From Limisphaera sp. (GTDB lineage Bacteria; Verrucomicrobiota; Verrucomicrobiia; Limisphaerales; Limisphaeraceae): a DNA stretch of 64,000 nucleotides. The notes below the pieces were generated by a model. That model saw only the letters and a list, made by a program, of their open reading frames with translations, ran no database searches and had not been told where the DNA came from. The translations under genes were made by a program, and so were the position numbers. Shown piece by piece: positions 28,140 to 36,725 of this stretch (within the stretch, counting starts at the first letter, position 1; every line of letters begins with the position of its first letter). The stretch lies in NCBI GenBank assembly GCA_025057755.1, contig JANWVC010000005.1:62001-126000 (forward strand). Reading direction: 5' to 3'.

Positions 28140-29234
28140 ATGGCAAAGCCCTTAACGCTTGGGGTGGTCGGTTGCGGGTATTGGGGACCGAACCTCATCC
28201 GGAATTTCCGACAGTTGCCGGATTGCCGGTTGAAGATCGTTTGCGACGTCAGCGCAGACCGGCTAGCGCACATGCACCGATTGTACCCGGAACTGCAGCT
28301 TACCCAAAACTTCGAGGATCTGGTCCGGGATCCCGAACTCGACGCGATCGCCATCGCCACCCCCGTGCGCTTTCACCATCGCATGGGACGCGCCAGTTTA
28401 CTGGCTGGGAAACACACGTTTATCGAAAAGCCCATGGCGGCAAGCGTGGCCGAATGCGAAGAGCTCGTCCAATTGGCCGAAGATCGGGGCCTTACGCTCA
28501 TGGTGGGCCACACGTTCCTGTTCTCGCCGGCCGTGCGCAAGATTAAGGAAATCATCAGCCGCGGCGATATCGGCCCGTTGCATTACATCGCAGCCCGGCG
28601 TCTCAACCTGGGCCTGTTCCAAAAAGATATCAACGTCACTTGGGACCTGGCTCCACACGACCTGTCCATCATCCTCTACATCATGGAAAGCCTCCCCCAC
28701 ACGGTCTCCTGTTGGGGCAATGCCCACATCACGCCAGGCATCGAAGATGTCACTAGCCTGCACCTAACCTTTGATCACCACCGCATCGCCATGGTCCACA
28801 GCAGTTGGCTGGATCCCAAAAAGGTTCGCGAAATGACCTTTGTCGGCACTCGTCGCATGATCGTGTACGACGACGTGGCTGTGCACGAAAAAATCAAGAT
28901 CTACGATGCCCGCGTGGAAGTGCCGCCTCATTACGACACCTTCGCCGAGTTTCAATACTCCTACCATTATGGCGATATGTACGTACCTTACGTAAAACAG
29001 GAAGAACCGCTGAAACTCGAATGTCAGCATTTCCTGGATTGCATTCGCATGGGTCAAAAACCGTTAACATCGGGCCTTGAAGGCTTGGAAGTGGTGCGCA
29101 TCCTTGAGCTGGCGTCCCAATCCCTGCAGCAAGGCGGCGTCCCTGTCCGGGTCAACGGCCCCACCAGCAGGCGCATTCCCTTTGCAGGAGCCGAGCCAAC
29201 CCTGATAACAGCGGTGGGCGCTGCAGCGCCATGA
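28140..29234 (+). CDS. Gfo/Idh/MocA-family sugar oxidoreductase
   Basis: The 364-residue protein has an N-terminal Rossmann fold with GVVGCGYWGPNLIRNF and the DAIAIATPVRFHH and FIEKPMA blocks, which place the nicotinamide and a conserved Lys. The C-terminal alpha/beta domain follows (WDLAPHDLSIIL contains the His and Asp often found at the active site). Relatives such as WlbA and WbpB oxidise C3 of a UDP-N-acetyl-hexosaminuronate before transamination. The next gene is a PLP aminotransferase, so the pair probably builds a 3-amino or similar amino sugar for the polysaccharide (inference). It starts 31 bases after the priming transferase. Confidence 0.88.
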   Translation: MAKPLTLGVVGCGYWGPNLIRNFRQLPDCRLKIVCDVSADRLAHMHRLYPELQLTQNFEDLVRDPELDAIAIATPVRFHHRMGRASLLAGKHTFIEKPMAASVAECEELVQLAEDRGLTLMVGHTFLFSPAVRKIKEIISRGDIGPLHYIAARRLNLGLFQKDINVTWDLAPHDLSIILYIMESLPHTVSCWGNAHITPGIEDVTSLHLTFDHHRIAMVHSSWLDPKKVREMTFVGTRRMIVYDDVAVHEKIKIYDARVEVPPHYDTFAEFQYSYHYGDMYVPYVKQEEPLKLECQHFLDCIRMGQKPLTSGLEGLEVVRILELASQSLQQGGVPVRVNGPTSRRIPFAGAEPTLITAVGAAAP

Positions 29235-29374
29235 CCGCCCGCCCCACCCCTCAATGGAAAGTCGCCAACTGTGCGTTCAACCACAAATTTTTATGGAAAC
29301 CAGTTCGAACCTGCAAAATGGCGTAAAAGGTGCTCTTGGCTCAACCGCAAGGTCCTTATAACGAGCGATAAACC

Positions 29375-30526
29375 ATGAGTGCGCCGAAGGTCAAAGTCCC
29401 GTTCCTCGATCTCCACGCTCATCACACTCCGCTGCGTGAGGAATTGCGCCAGGCCATCGACCGGGTCATCGACGCGAATGCATTCGCTGGAGGACCCTTT
29501 GTCGCGGCCTTCGAAAAAGATTGGGCCGAGTTTTGTGGCAGTCGATACGCCATCGGCGTCGGAAACGGAACTGACGCCATCTGGCTGTGCTTGCTGGCAC
29601 TGGGGGTTGGTCCCGGTGACGAGGTAATCACCGTGCCTAGCACGTTCATGGCCACGGCCGAGGCTGTCTCATTTTGTGGCGCACGTCCGGTTTTCGTGGA
29701 CATAGACCCGGTGACGTACACAATGGACCCGGCTCAGCTTGCGAAGGCCATTACCCGACGGACCAAGGCCATCATCCCGGTGCATCTTTTCGGTCAACCA
29801 GCGGATATGGACCCGATCCTCGACATCGCCCGGCGGCACGGCATCCCCGTTGTCGAGGATGCCTGTCAGGCTCACGGTGCCTCTTATAAGGGGCGTAAGG
29901 CAGGGACCATGGGCATTGCCGGCTGCTTCAGCTTTTACCCGGGCAAGAACTTGGGGGCCTTTGGGGAAGCAGGGGCCGTGGTCACCGACGATGCCAAACT
30001 CGCCTCCCGCATCCAAACCTTGCGCGATCACGGCCAAAGCCGCAAGTATCACCATGAATACATTGGTTGGAATGCCCGCATGGACGGTATCCAAGGGGCC
30101 GTCCTCCAGGTGAAATTGCGTCGCTTGGCCGCAGCGAATGAAGCTCGTCGGGCCCACGCCCGACTCTATGATCAACTGTTGGCAGATGTCGAAGACGTCA
30201 TTCCGCCGGTTGAAGCGCCCGATCGTACCCACGTGTACCACGTTTACGCCGTGCGCGTGCCGCAACGCGACCGCGTTCTTCAAATGCTGGCGGAGCGCGG
30301 CATCATGTGCGGGATTCATTACCCGATCCCAGTGCATCGGCAACATGCTTACCAACATTTGGGCTATGCCGACGGCAGTTTCCCGGTAGCCGAGCAATGC
30401 GCTCGGGAATTCCTTTCCCTCCCCATGTATCCGGAATTGCATCGAGACCAGATAGAGCTGGTGGTGACGGAATTGCGTGCCTGTTTGGCTGAATTGCGAC
30501 CCGACGTTCATGCTTGTGCAATGTGA
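29375..30526 (+). CDS. DegT/DnrJ/EryC1/StrS-family sugar aminotransferase
   Basis: The 383-residue PLP enzyme should transfer an amino group from glutamate to a keto-nucleotide-sugar. The family blocks are clear: VPFLDLHAHH at the start, GSRYAIGVGNGTDAIWL (PLP phosphate), PVVEDACQAHGASYKG (Asp that contacts the ring nitrogen) and FSFYPGKNLGAFGEAG with the PLP-binding Lys. GWNARMDGIQGAVLQVKL and ERGIMCGIHYPIPVH follow. Paired with the preceding Gfo/Idh/MocA oxidoreductase it fits amino-sugar synthesis of the WlbA/WlbC or WbpB/WbpE kind. The last 17 bases overlap the next gene. A 140-base gap precedes it. Confidence 0.92.
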   Translation: MSAPKVKVPFLDLHAHHTPLREELRQAIDRVIDANAFAGGPFVAAFEKDWAEFCGSRYAIGVGNGTDAIWLCLLALGVGPGDEVITVPSTFMATAEAVSFCGARPVFVDIDPVTYTMDPAQLAKAITRRTKAIIPVHLFGQPADMDPILDIARRHGIPVVEDACQAHGASYKGRKAGTMGIAGCFSFYPGKNLGAFGEAGAVVTDDAKLASRIQTLRDHGQSRKYHHEYIGWNARMDGIQGAVLQVKLRRLAAANEARRAHARLYDQLLADVEDVIPPVEAPDRTHVYHVYAVRVPQRDRVLQMLAERGIMCGIHYPIPVHRQHAYQHLGYADGSFPVAEQCAREFLSLPMYPELHRDQIELVVTELRACLAELRPDVHACAM

Positions 30527-31628
30527 ACAACCAGAGACGGGCATTGAGCCGGGGCGCATACCGGCTTCGGTGCCTGCCGAAGGTGCGTCCGTAAGCGTGG
30601 TCGAGCCTGTGGACCCCTTGGCCATGCCGGATTGGGACAATTGGGTGGCTCGCATGGACGGGGTCACAGTCTTCCACACCACAGCGTGGCTCCGTGTCCT
30701 GCGGGACACTTACGGCCATCAATTCATGGGGCTTTGCTTGCGTCAAGCCAATCGTTGCGTCGGCCTGTTGCCGCTGGCGGAAGTCAACAGCCTCCTTACA
30801 GGGCGCCGCGGGGTCAGCTTGCCCTTTACCGACTTTTGCCCTGCGTTGACGAAGCCCGAAGCGGACCCAAGCAAACTCTGGCTTGAGGCGCTGCGCGTGG
30901 CCCGAGCCCGTGGATGGCGATCTTTGGAGTTGCGTGATCCCAGGCTGGGCCTGCCCAAATTGCAACCTTCCTTGCAGTTCTACGCACATAAATTGGATTT
31001 GAACCGCGGAGCAGAGAACGTCCTCAGCCGAATGGACGGCGCCTTTCGACGAGCCTTGCGAAAAGCGGAAAGCAGCGGTCTGAAGCCAGAAATCTCCTGC
31101 TCCATCCACGCCCTGGAGGACTACTACCGGCTCCACTGCATGACCCGCCGTCGGCACGGCCTGCCACCGCAGCCGTGGCGATTTTTCCAGAACATCGCCC
31201 GCCACTTACTAGCCCAGGATTTTGGCATGGTAGTGTTGGTTCGGAAAGACCAGACCCCCGTGGCCGGCGCTGTATTCCTCCACTTTGGTCAATGCGCGAT
31301 CTATAAATATGGTGCCTCGGACATGGCTGCCCAACAGCATCGGCCTAACAATCTGGTGATGTGGACTGCAATACGCTATTATTGCACACGTGCTTACACC
31401 CTGCTGCATCTGGGCCGGACCTCGCTGGGCAACGAGGGGTTGCGCCGGTTCAAGGCAGGCTTGGGCGCCGCCGAGGAACCCTTGGCCGTGTACCGGATCC
31501 AGCCAGACACTGGGCGAACTTTGGCTTTACAGGATCTTACAGAGGGATGGCATACCAGGATATTCCGACGCATGCCGCCAGCCCTGTTACGATGGAGTGG
31601 CGCGATGCTGTACCCGCACTTGGATTGA
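30510..31628 (+). CDS. FemAB/GNAT-like acyl- or aminoacyl-transferase
   Basis: The 372-residue protein shows two consecutive GNAT-like folds as in FemAB and BioF2-like (Acetyltransf_6) families. Blocks include TTAWLRVLRDTYGHQFMGL, RGWRSLELRDPRL, RMDGAFRRALRKAESSGL, LVRKDQTPVAGAVFL, YKYGASDMAAQQHRPNNLVMW and LHLGRTSLGNEGLRRFK. This set is characteristic of FemAB-family proteins encoded with PEP-CTERM/exosortase polysaccharide loci. The acceptor is probably an amino group on the glycan or a lipid-linked precursor (inference). I chose the ATG at 30510, inside the end of the aminotransferase gene, so translation may be coupled; 30477 is an alternative that overlaps more. Confidence 0.82.
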   Translation: MLVQCEQPETGIEPGRIPASVPAEGASVSVVEPVDPLAMPDWDNWVARMDGVTVFHTTAWLRVLRDTYGHQFMGLCLRQANRCVGLLPLAEVNSLLTGRRGVSLPFTDFCPALTKPEADPSKLWLEALRVARARGWRSLELRDPRLGLPKLQPSLQFYAHKLDLNRGAENVLSRMDGAFRRALRKAESSGLKPEISCSIHALEDYYRLHCMTRRRHGLPPQPWRFFQNIARHLLAQDFGMVVLVRKDQTPVAGAVFLHFGQCAIYKYGASDMAAQQHRPNNLVMWTAIRYYCTRAYTLLHLGRTSLGNEGLRRFKAGLGAAEEPLAVYRIQPDTGRTLALQDLTEGWHTRIFRRMPPALLRWSGAMLYPHLD

Positions 31629-31662
31629 CGATCCGACGTAGAATGCGAGACAAAACTTAGTT

Positions 31663-33924
31663 ATGAGCGAACCGATTTCCACCCAGGTCCGATTGGCGCA
31701 AACACAGTCCGCATCCGGGCTGAATGCGGCAGATCTGACCTACATGTTCTTCCGACACAAATGGAAGATCCTGGGCTGTTTCCTGTTGGGAGTAGCGGCC
31801 GCCACTTTTATTTACTTGCGGAATCCGCCTTCCTACGTCACCGAAGCCCAAATTCTCATCCGTTACATTCTGGAAAGTCGGCCCACGTTGACCAAAACCG
31901 AAGATTCGGACATCAAAACACCTGACAGCCGAGGGGAAAACATCATTAACTCCGAAGTGGGTATCCTCACCAGCCTTGACCTGGCTCTCCAAGTGGCCGA
32001 CGCCATCGGTCCGCGGAACGTTTTGGCGGCTTACGGCGGCGGCGAAGATCGAAACCGGGCGGCGGCTGTCATCCGATCCGGACTGAAGGTTGACGTGCCC
32101 AGACGGAGCAACCTGATCGTGGTCCAGTTTCGGCATCCCGACCCTGCGATCGCGCGTCAAGTCTTGGACACCTTGCTGAAGACCTATTTGGACAAGCATG
32201 TCAGCATCCACCAAGGGATCGGTGTGCTCGACGATTTTTTCGCACAACAGGCGGATCAAATTCGAGCACGGCTTGCGCAAACGGAGGAGGAAATCAAACG
32301 GCTTAAGGACGAAGCGCAAATTATTTCGATTAACGAGGCCAAGAACACCACGCTGGCCGAACTGGCCCGCCTCCGATCGGAGCTTTTGGCCACCGAAGCT
32401 CTATTGGCCGAGCAAAGGGCGGCTCTGAACCATTTGTTGGAGGTGTACGGTTCCGGCGCCTTAGCGGCAGCGACCAATGGACAAACGGTTCCGCCCGACG
32501 TTGCGGAGCAATATCGAACCGTGATGGCCGAGCTGGAGGTGTTCCGCCGGCGAGAAACGGAACTTCAGCTCCGATTTGGCCCCGAACATCCCTTCTTGCG
32601 CAGGGTTCGCGACCAGGTCGCGGACGCCGAAAGTCGAAAACGGACCTTGGAAGAGCAACACCCCAATTTGCTGACCACAATCGTCGTTCCGCCTCCGACG
32701 GGGACCGATACGAACGACCTGACCCAGGCCATGGCGCGTGTGCTTGCCTTGGAGGCTAAAATGGCGGTTTATTCGAATCAAATTGCCAGACTTACAACGG
32801 AAGCCAACCGGATTGCTACCATCGAACCGAAGTTGGTGGAGTTGGAACGGCGCCGCGAATTGGATGAAGCAAACCTCCGCTATTACTCGGCCACCTTGGA
32901 AAAGGCGCGCGTCGAAGAATCGTTAGGGCCAGGTAAAATTACAAATATCAGCATCGTTCAATCTCCTTCGCCAGCCGCACGAGACCTGTTCGAATTTGCC
33001 AAGCCGATGGGTCTTTGCTTGGGCGGTGGCCTTGCTTTGGGTTTGGCCCTGGCCTTTGGTCTCGAACGCTTGTTTAATATGGCCATCCGGCGACCCGTAG
33101 ATATAGAGCGGCATCTGCGATTGCCTTTATTGCTGAATTTGCCGTACCTGAAGCCACGGCGGTCTCGTGATCGGAACGGCCGCGTCGCCATCGCCACAGA
33201 AGGGCCTAAACCTGCCCATGACGGCAACGGAGCAGCCAGCCAACCGTTGGTCCCGACCGCGGCGCGCGGGGGAGCCGTAACCCGCTGGATGCAGGATGAT
33301 CCTCTGCGACCATACTTTGACGGCCTGCGCGACCGAATTGTGACCTATTTCGAGGTCCGCAACATGACGCACAAGCCGAAGCTCGTGGCGGTCACAAGCT
33401 GTCATCAAGGTGCAGGCGTCAGCACGCTGGCTGCAGGGTTGGCTGCCTCGCTTTCGGAAACCGGCGACGGCAACGTGTTGCTCGTGGATATGAACGTTGA
33501 AGGTGGCGCCACCCAGCATTTTCAGCATGGGAAACCAATTGTCGGTTTACACGAGGCACTGGAGGAAGGCCGCGCCGATGTGGCCATGGTCCAGGAAAAC
33601 CTTTATCTGGTCTCCGCGGCCGAAACGAACGACCAAAAGTTGCCCCGCGTATTGCCCCGGCGTTTCGCGAACTTAGTGCCGAAAATGAAGGCCAGCCAGT
33701 TCGATTACATCATTTTCGATATGCCGCCTGTGGCTCAAACCACGATCACTGCGCGGCTGGCCGGTTACATGGACATGGTCCTGATGGTGTTGGAGGCAGA
33801 GCGGACCGGTCAGGATTTGGCCCGACGTGCCCATGCCCTGTTGCAAGAGTCCCGAGCGAACGTGGCTGCCGTATTGAACAAGAAACGGGACTACGTTCCC
33901 GAACGTTTGCGACAGGAATTGTAG
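31663..33924 (+). CDS. Wzz-type chain-length protein fused to tyrosine-autokinase-like ATPase domain
   Basis: The inner-membrane protein has 753 residues. Membrane segment 1 (36-52) is followed by a Wzz periplasmic region with long coiled coils (about 60-445) and membrane segment 2 (about 447-466, in a proline-poor Gly/Leu-rich stretch). A cytoplasmic P-loop domain (about 560-753) ends the protein. It should set chain length and organise export of the polysaccharide. The P-loop is degenerate: in SCHQGAGVST, V586 sits where BY-kinases have the catalytic Lys. VLLVDMNVEGG (Walker A') and YIIFDMPPV (Walker B) remain, and no C-terminal tyrosine cluster is present. It may therefore be a non-catalytic co-polymerase regulator. 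A terminator-like stem lies about 240 bases downstream. Confidence 0.9.
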   Translation: MSEPISTQVRLAQTQSASGLNAADLTYMFFRHKWKILGCFLLGVAAATFIYLRNPPSYVTEAQILIRYILESRPTLTKTEDSDIKTPDSRGENIINSEVGILTSLDLALQVADAIGPRNVLAAYGGGEDRNRAAAVIRSGLKVDVPRRSNLIVVQFRHPDPAIARQVLDTLLKTYLDKHVSIHQGIGVLDDFFAQQADQIRARLAQTEEEIKRLKDEAQIISINEAKNTTLAELARLRSELLATEALLAEQRAALNHLLEVYGSGALAAATNGQTVPPDVAEQYRTVMAELEVFRRRETELQLRFGPEHPFLRRVRDQVADAESRKRTLEEQHPNLLTTIVVPPPTGTDTNDLTQAMARVLALEAKMAVYSNQIARLTTEANRIATIEPKLVELERRRELDEANLRYYSATLEKARVEESLGPGKITNISIVQSPSPAARDLFEFAKPMGLCLGGGLALGLALAFGLERLFNMAIRRPVDIERHLRLPLLLNLPYLKPRRSRDRNGRVAIATEGPKPAHDGNGAASQPLVPTAARGGAVTRWMQDDPLRPYFDGLRDRIVTYFEVRNMTHKPKLVAVTSCHQGAGVSTLAAGLAASLSETGDGNVLLVDMNVEGGATQHFQHGKPIVGLHEALEEGRADVAMVQENLYLVSAAETNDQKLPRVLPRRFANLVPKMKASQFDYIIFDMPPVAQTTITARLAGYMDMVLMVLEAERTGQDLARRAHALLQESRANVAAVLNKKRDYVPERLRQEL

Positions 33925-34164
33925 TGCGGGCAGGCGCGGAAAGTTGAGTGCGCTTGCTGAATTCAAAAGGCAATCGGACCTGAGCCAAGAAACAAAGTGG
34001 GATCGCGATTTGCCCCGGTTATTCAACGCCGGGCGGACAGATCCTGGCGGCGCGGCGTAAGGGTGTAGCGCACCATTTCTGCGGCCAACCCTGGTCCGGA
34101 GCCGTCCCGATGAAGCATCGAAACCAGTTGATGCAGTCAATCGCAGTTGTCCCTGCGAATTGAC

Positions 34165-34184
34165 GGGGGCGGAGCCCGCCTTTT
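34165..34184 (+). terminator. Terminator-like stem after the Wzz gene
   Basis: GGCGG (34168-34172) pairs with CCGCC (34176-34180) over a three-base loop and is followed by four T (34181-34184). It lies 240 bases after the Wzz stop. It could end the first polysaccharide transcription unit before the promoter at 34434 starts the next. The stem is short and the T-run minimal. Confidence 0.4.
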
Positions 34185-34219
34185 GCACGGTGCTGCCGAA
34201 ACGTAACCTGCTGGGACAG

Positions 34220-34367
34220 TCCCTACGTGAGGGATCCAGCTCCTTCAGGAGCTAATTATGAGGGGCACTCCATACTATGGGCCCTTTTGCTGAGCCACAC
34301 CCTGCCTATACTCAGACCAAAGGTGCAGGTGCATGGAGGAGTGACTCCGCTGCTATGCGGTCGCTCC
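34220..34367 (+). other. Cluster of hairpins in the gap between two polysaccharide units
   Basis: The 578-base gap between the Wzz gene and the deacetylase/glycosyltransferase gene holds no protein gene that I can support. It has at least three good stems. TCCCT/AGGGA are at 34220-34224 and 34230-34234. AGCTCC/GGAGCT are at 34238-34243 and 34248-34253. An 11-pair stem with a two-base bulge runs over 34338-34367 (GGAGTGAC..CGC against GCG..GTCGCTCC, loop TGCTAT). The grouping suggests a structured RNA or regulatory DNA region. I do not recognise a known RNA family. Confidence 0.4.
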
Positions 34368-34433
34368 TGAAGGCAGCACGCTTAAGGGGAATATTTTCTA
34401 AGTTACGTGCCGACACGCGGCCGCGTCCCGGTG

Positions 34434-34462
34434 TTGTCACGGCTCTTTAATTTAGGTATAAG
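34434..34462 (+). promoter_or_regulatory. Sigma70-like promoter for the second polysaccharide unit
   Basis: TTGTCA (34434-34439) is a 5/6 match to the -35 box and TATAAG (34457-34462) a 5/6 match to the -10 box, separated by exactly 17 bases. Transcription would start near 34469, about 34 bases before the ATG at 34503. The short leader can form a small stem (GGGT with ACCC). This is the clearest promoter-like match I found in the window. Confidence 0.6.
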
Positions 34463-34502
34463 ACTTGGGTGTTTGAAAACCCCCATTGTCGGTTTATAAG
34501 CC

Positions 34503-36653
34503 ATGTTGCGCAATCGGATTTGGTATCATTTGAAACCGTTTCTGCCGCGGGAACTGCGCTTGCGACTGCGCCGTTGGCATGCCCGCGCGCGGTTGCGGCG
34601 ATTTTCCGATACATGGCCCATCCTACCTGGCTCTCACAAACCTCCTCCCAACTGGCCCGGTTGGCCGGGAGGCAAAAAGTTCGCCTTCGTTTTGACTCAT
34701 GATGTCGAGGGCTTCGACGGCCTGAGCCGCTGTGAACGGCTGATGGAGCTGGAGCGCAGCATGGGCTTTCGCTCCTCCTTTAATTTCATCCCAGAAGGGG
34801 AGTATCACCTTTCGCCCATGCTGCGAGACACCTTGGATCGGAACGGCTTCGAGGTCGGAGTCCATGACCTTCATCACGATGGGCATTTGTTCCGCAGCCG
34901 GGAACATTTCCGTCAAGCTGCTCAAAAGGTCAATCAGTATCTACGAGAATGGAACGCAGTTGGATTCCGTGCGGGATTCATGCTCCGGCGGTTGGAGTGG
35001 TTGCACGACCTCGATATTCTTTACGATGCCTCGACATTTGACACCGATCCGTTCGAACCCATGCCGGATGGGGCGGGCATGATTTTCCCGTTCTGGGTTA
35101 CCTTCAAGGCTGAAGGAGATAATTCAGGCGAACCGAATCCGGTCCGGGGCTATGTCGAATTGCCCTACACGTTGGTACAAGATTCCACGCTCTTCCTGCT
35201 GTTAGAGCAAAATTCGCCCGAAATGTGGCTGCGCAAACTGGACTGGATTGCGCAGCACGGCGGTATGGCACTGGTGAATGTGCATCCGGATTACCTACGG
35301 TTTCCGGATGAAGAAGTCAGCCCGTTCACCTTCCCTGTCGAACATTATCAGAAACTGCTTGCGTACGTGGCCGAAAAATACGCGGGTCAGTATTGGCATG
35401 CATTGCCCCGCGACGTAGCTCGGTTCGTTCGTAACTTGCCGCATCCGCCGTTGCATCGCCGGCCCCTCCGCGTCGCCATGGTGACGCATTCCGTGTACAT
35501 GCGGGACAATCGCATCATTCGATACGCTGAAGCTTTGCGCGATGCCGGCCATGATGTTGAGGTTTTATCCCTCCGACCCCAAGCGAACATGCCGCGCTCC
35601 GAACAGGTCCGGGGTGTGCGTGTAATCCGACTTGCAAATCGTTTCACGAAGGATGCGCAAGGAATCTGGAGCGTGGCTTATAGCTCACTGTATTTTCTGA
35701 TGAGAGCGAGTTGGCACCTTGCTGTTGACCACCGGCGGCGCCCTTACGATCTTTTACATGTCCATAACTTGCCGGACTTCCTTGTTGTGGCTGCATCGTA
35801 TCCTCGCCTTCGTGGAGCACGAGTGATTCTGGATATTCACGACTTACTGCCGGAATTTTTCTGCAGTCGCTTTGGCACCTCGGAGTCATCCATCTGGTTC
35901 CGCCTACTTGCATGGATCGAGAAGGTTTCCGCGCATTGTGCCGATCATGTGATTATCAGCAATCATTTGTGGCAGCCGCGTTACGAGGCACGCACGGGCA
36001 CGGCTGGCCGTTGTTCAGTGTTCATCAATCACGTGAATACGGAGCTGTATCGTCCCGAGTTGCGTGCAATACGCAATGGTTCGGAAGGCCCCTTGCTGAT
36101 TTTCCCTGGTGGACTGCAGGAGCATCAAGGGTTGGACATTGCCATTCGGGCGCTTCCCCAGATCCGGAAGCGGTATCCGCAAGTTCAGTTCCACGTTTAC
36201 GGCGATGGTCCCATGCGTAAGCCGTGGGAAGAATTGGCAAGGTCGTTGGGGTTGTCAGACGTGGTGACGTTCCACGCGCCTATCCCAGCCCACGAAATTG
36301 CCGTCAAGATGGCAGAGGCAGATGTCGGCGTGGTGCCAAAGCGGGCCGACTCTTTTGGGAATGAAGCTTATAGCACCAAAATCATGGAATTCATGGCGCT
36401 TGGTGTGCCGGTTGTGGTTTCTGAAACCCGCATTGACCGATATTATTTCAATGATTCCCTGGTTCGTTTCTTCCCTTCAGGCGATTCGGTGGCCCTTGCA
36501 CAGGCTGTGATTGAAGTTCTTGAGGACAAGGAGACCACGCGCGCGCGTGTGGCCAGGGCACAGGCGTATGCATTGGCAGAAAGCTGGCAGGTGCGAAAAG
36601 GCGATTATCTTGCGCTTGTAGATCGGCTTTGTTCACGCGCGAAGCATTCGTGA
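34503..36653 (+). CDS. Fusion of polysaccharide-deacetylase-like domain and GT4 glycosyltransferase
   Basis: The 716-residue protein has two parts. Residues 1 to about 315 resemble a NodB-like barrel: FAFVLTHDVEGFDG carries the metal/base Asp pair region, VGVHDLHHDGH a His-rich motif, and WIAQHGGMALVNVHPDY follows. From about residue 322 a GT4/GT-B glycosyltransferase begins (LRVAMVTHSVYMRDNRIIRYAEAL, VILDIHDLLPEFF, LLIFPGGLQEHQGLDIAI, DVGVVPKRADSFGNEAYSTKIMEFMALGVPVV). The GT4 half should add a sugar from an NDP-donor on the cytoplasmic side. The first half may deacetylate an N-acetyl sugar or only bind it. A single frame covers both, with no stop or frameshift. It is the first gene behind the promoter at 34434. 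Confidence 0.88.
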   Translation: MLRNRIWYHLKPFLPRELRLRLRRWHARARLRRFSDTWPILPGSHKPPPNWPGWPGGKKFAFVLTHDVEGFDGLSRCERLMELERSMGFRSSFNFIPEGEYHLSPMLRDTLDRNGFEVGVHDLHHDGHLFRSREHFRQAAQKVNQYLREWNAVGFRAGFMLRRLEWLHDLDILYDASTFDTDPFEPMPDGAGMIFPFWVTFKAEGDNSGEPNPVRGYVELPYTLVQDSTLFLLLEQNSPEMWLRKLDWIAQHGGMALVNVHPDYLRFPDEEVSPFTFPVEHYQKLLAYVAEKYAGQYWHALPRDVARFVRNLPHPPLHRRPLRVAMVTHSVYMRDNRIIRYAEALRDAGHDVEVLSLRPQANMPRSEQVRGVRVIRLANRFTKDAQGIWSVAYSSLYFLMRASWHLAVDHRRRPYDLLHVHNLPDFLVVAASYPRLRGARVILDIHDLLPEFFCSRFGTSESSIWFRLLAWIEKVSAHCADHVIISNHLWQPRYEARTGTAGRCSVFINHVNTELYRPELRAIRNGSEGPLLIFPGGLQEHQGLDIAIRALPQIRKRYPQVQFHVYGDGPMRKPWEELARSLGLSDVVTFHAPIPAHEIAVKMAEADVGVVPKRADSFGNEAYSTKIMEFMALGVPVVVSETRIDRYYFNDSLVRFFPSGDSVALAQAVIEVLEDKETTRARVARAQAYALAESWQVRKGDYLALVDRLCSRAKHS

Positions 36654-36725
36654 CCGACCAAAGTATGTAGCAAGGAGCACACTCCTGCGCGGCTCAGGCT
36701 GCCAGGGCGCATACGCGTTCGTATA

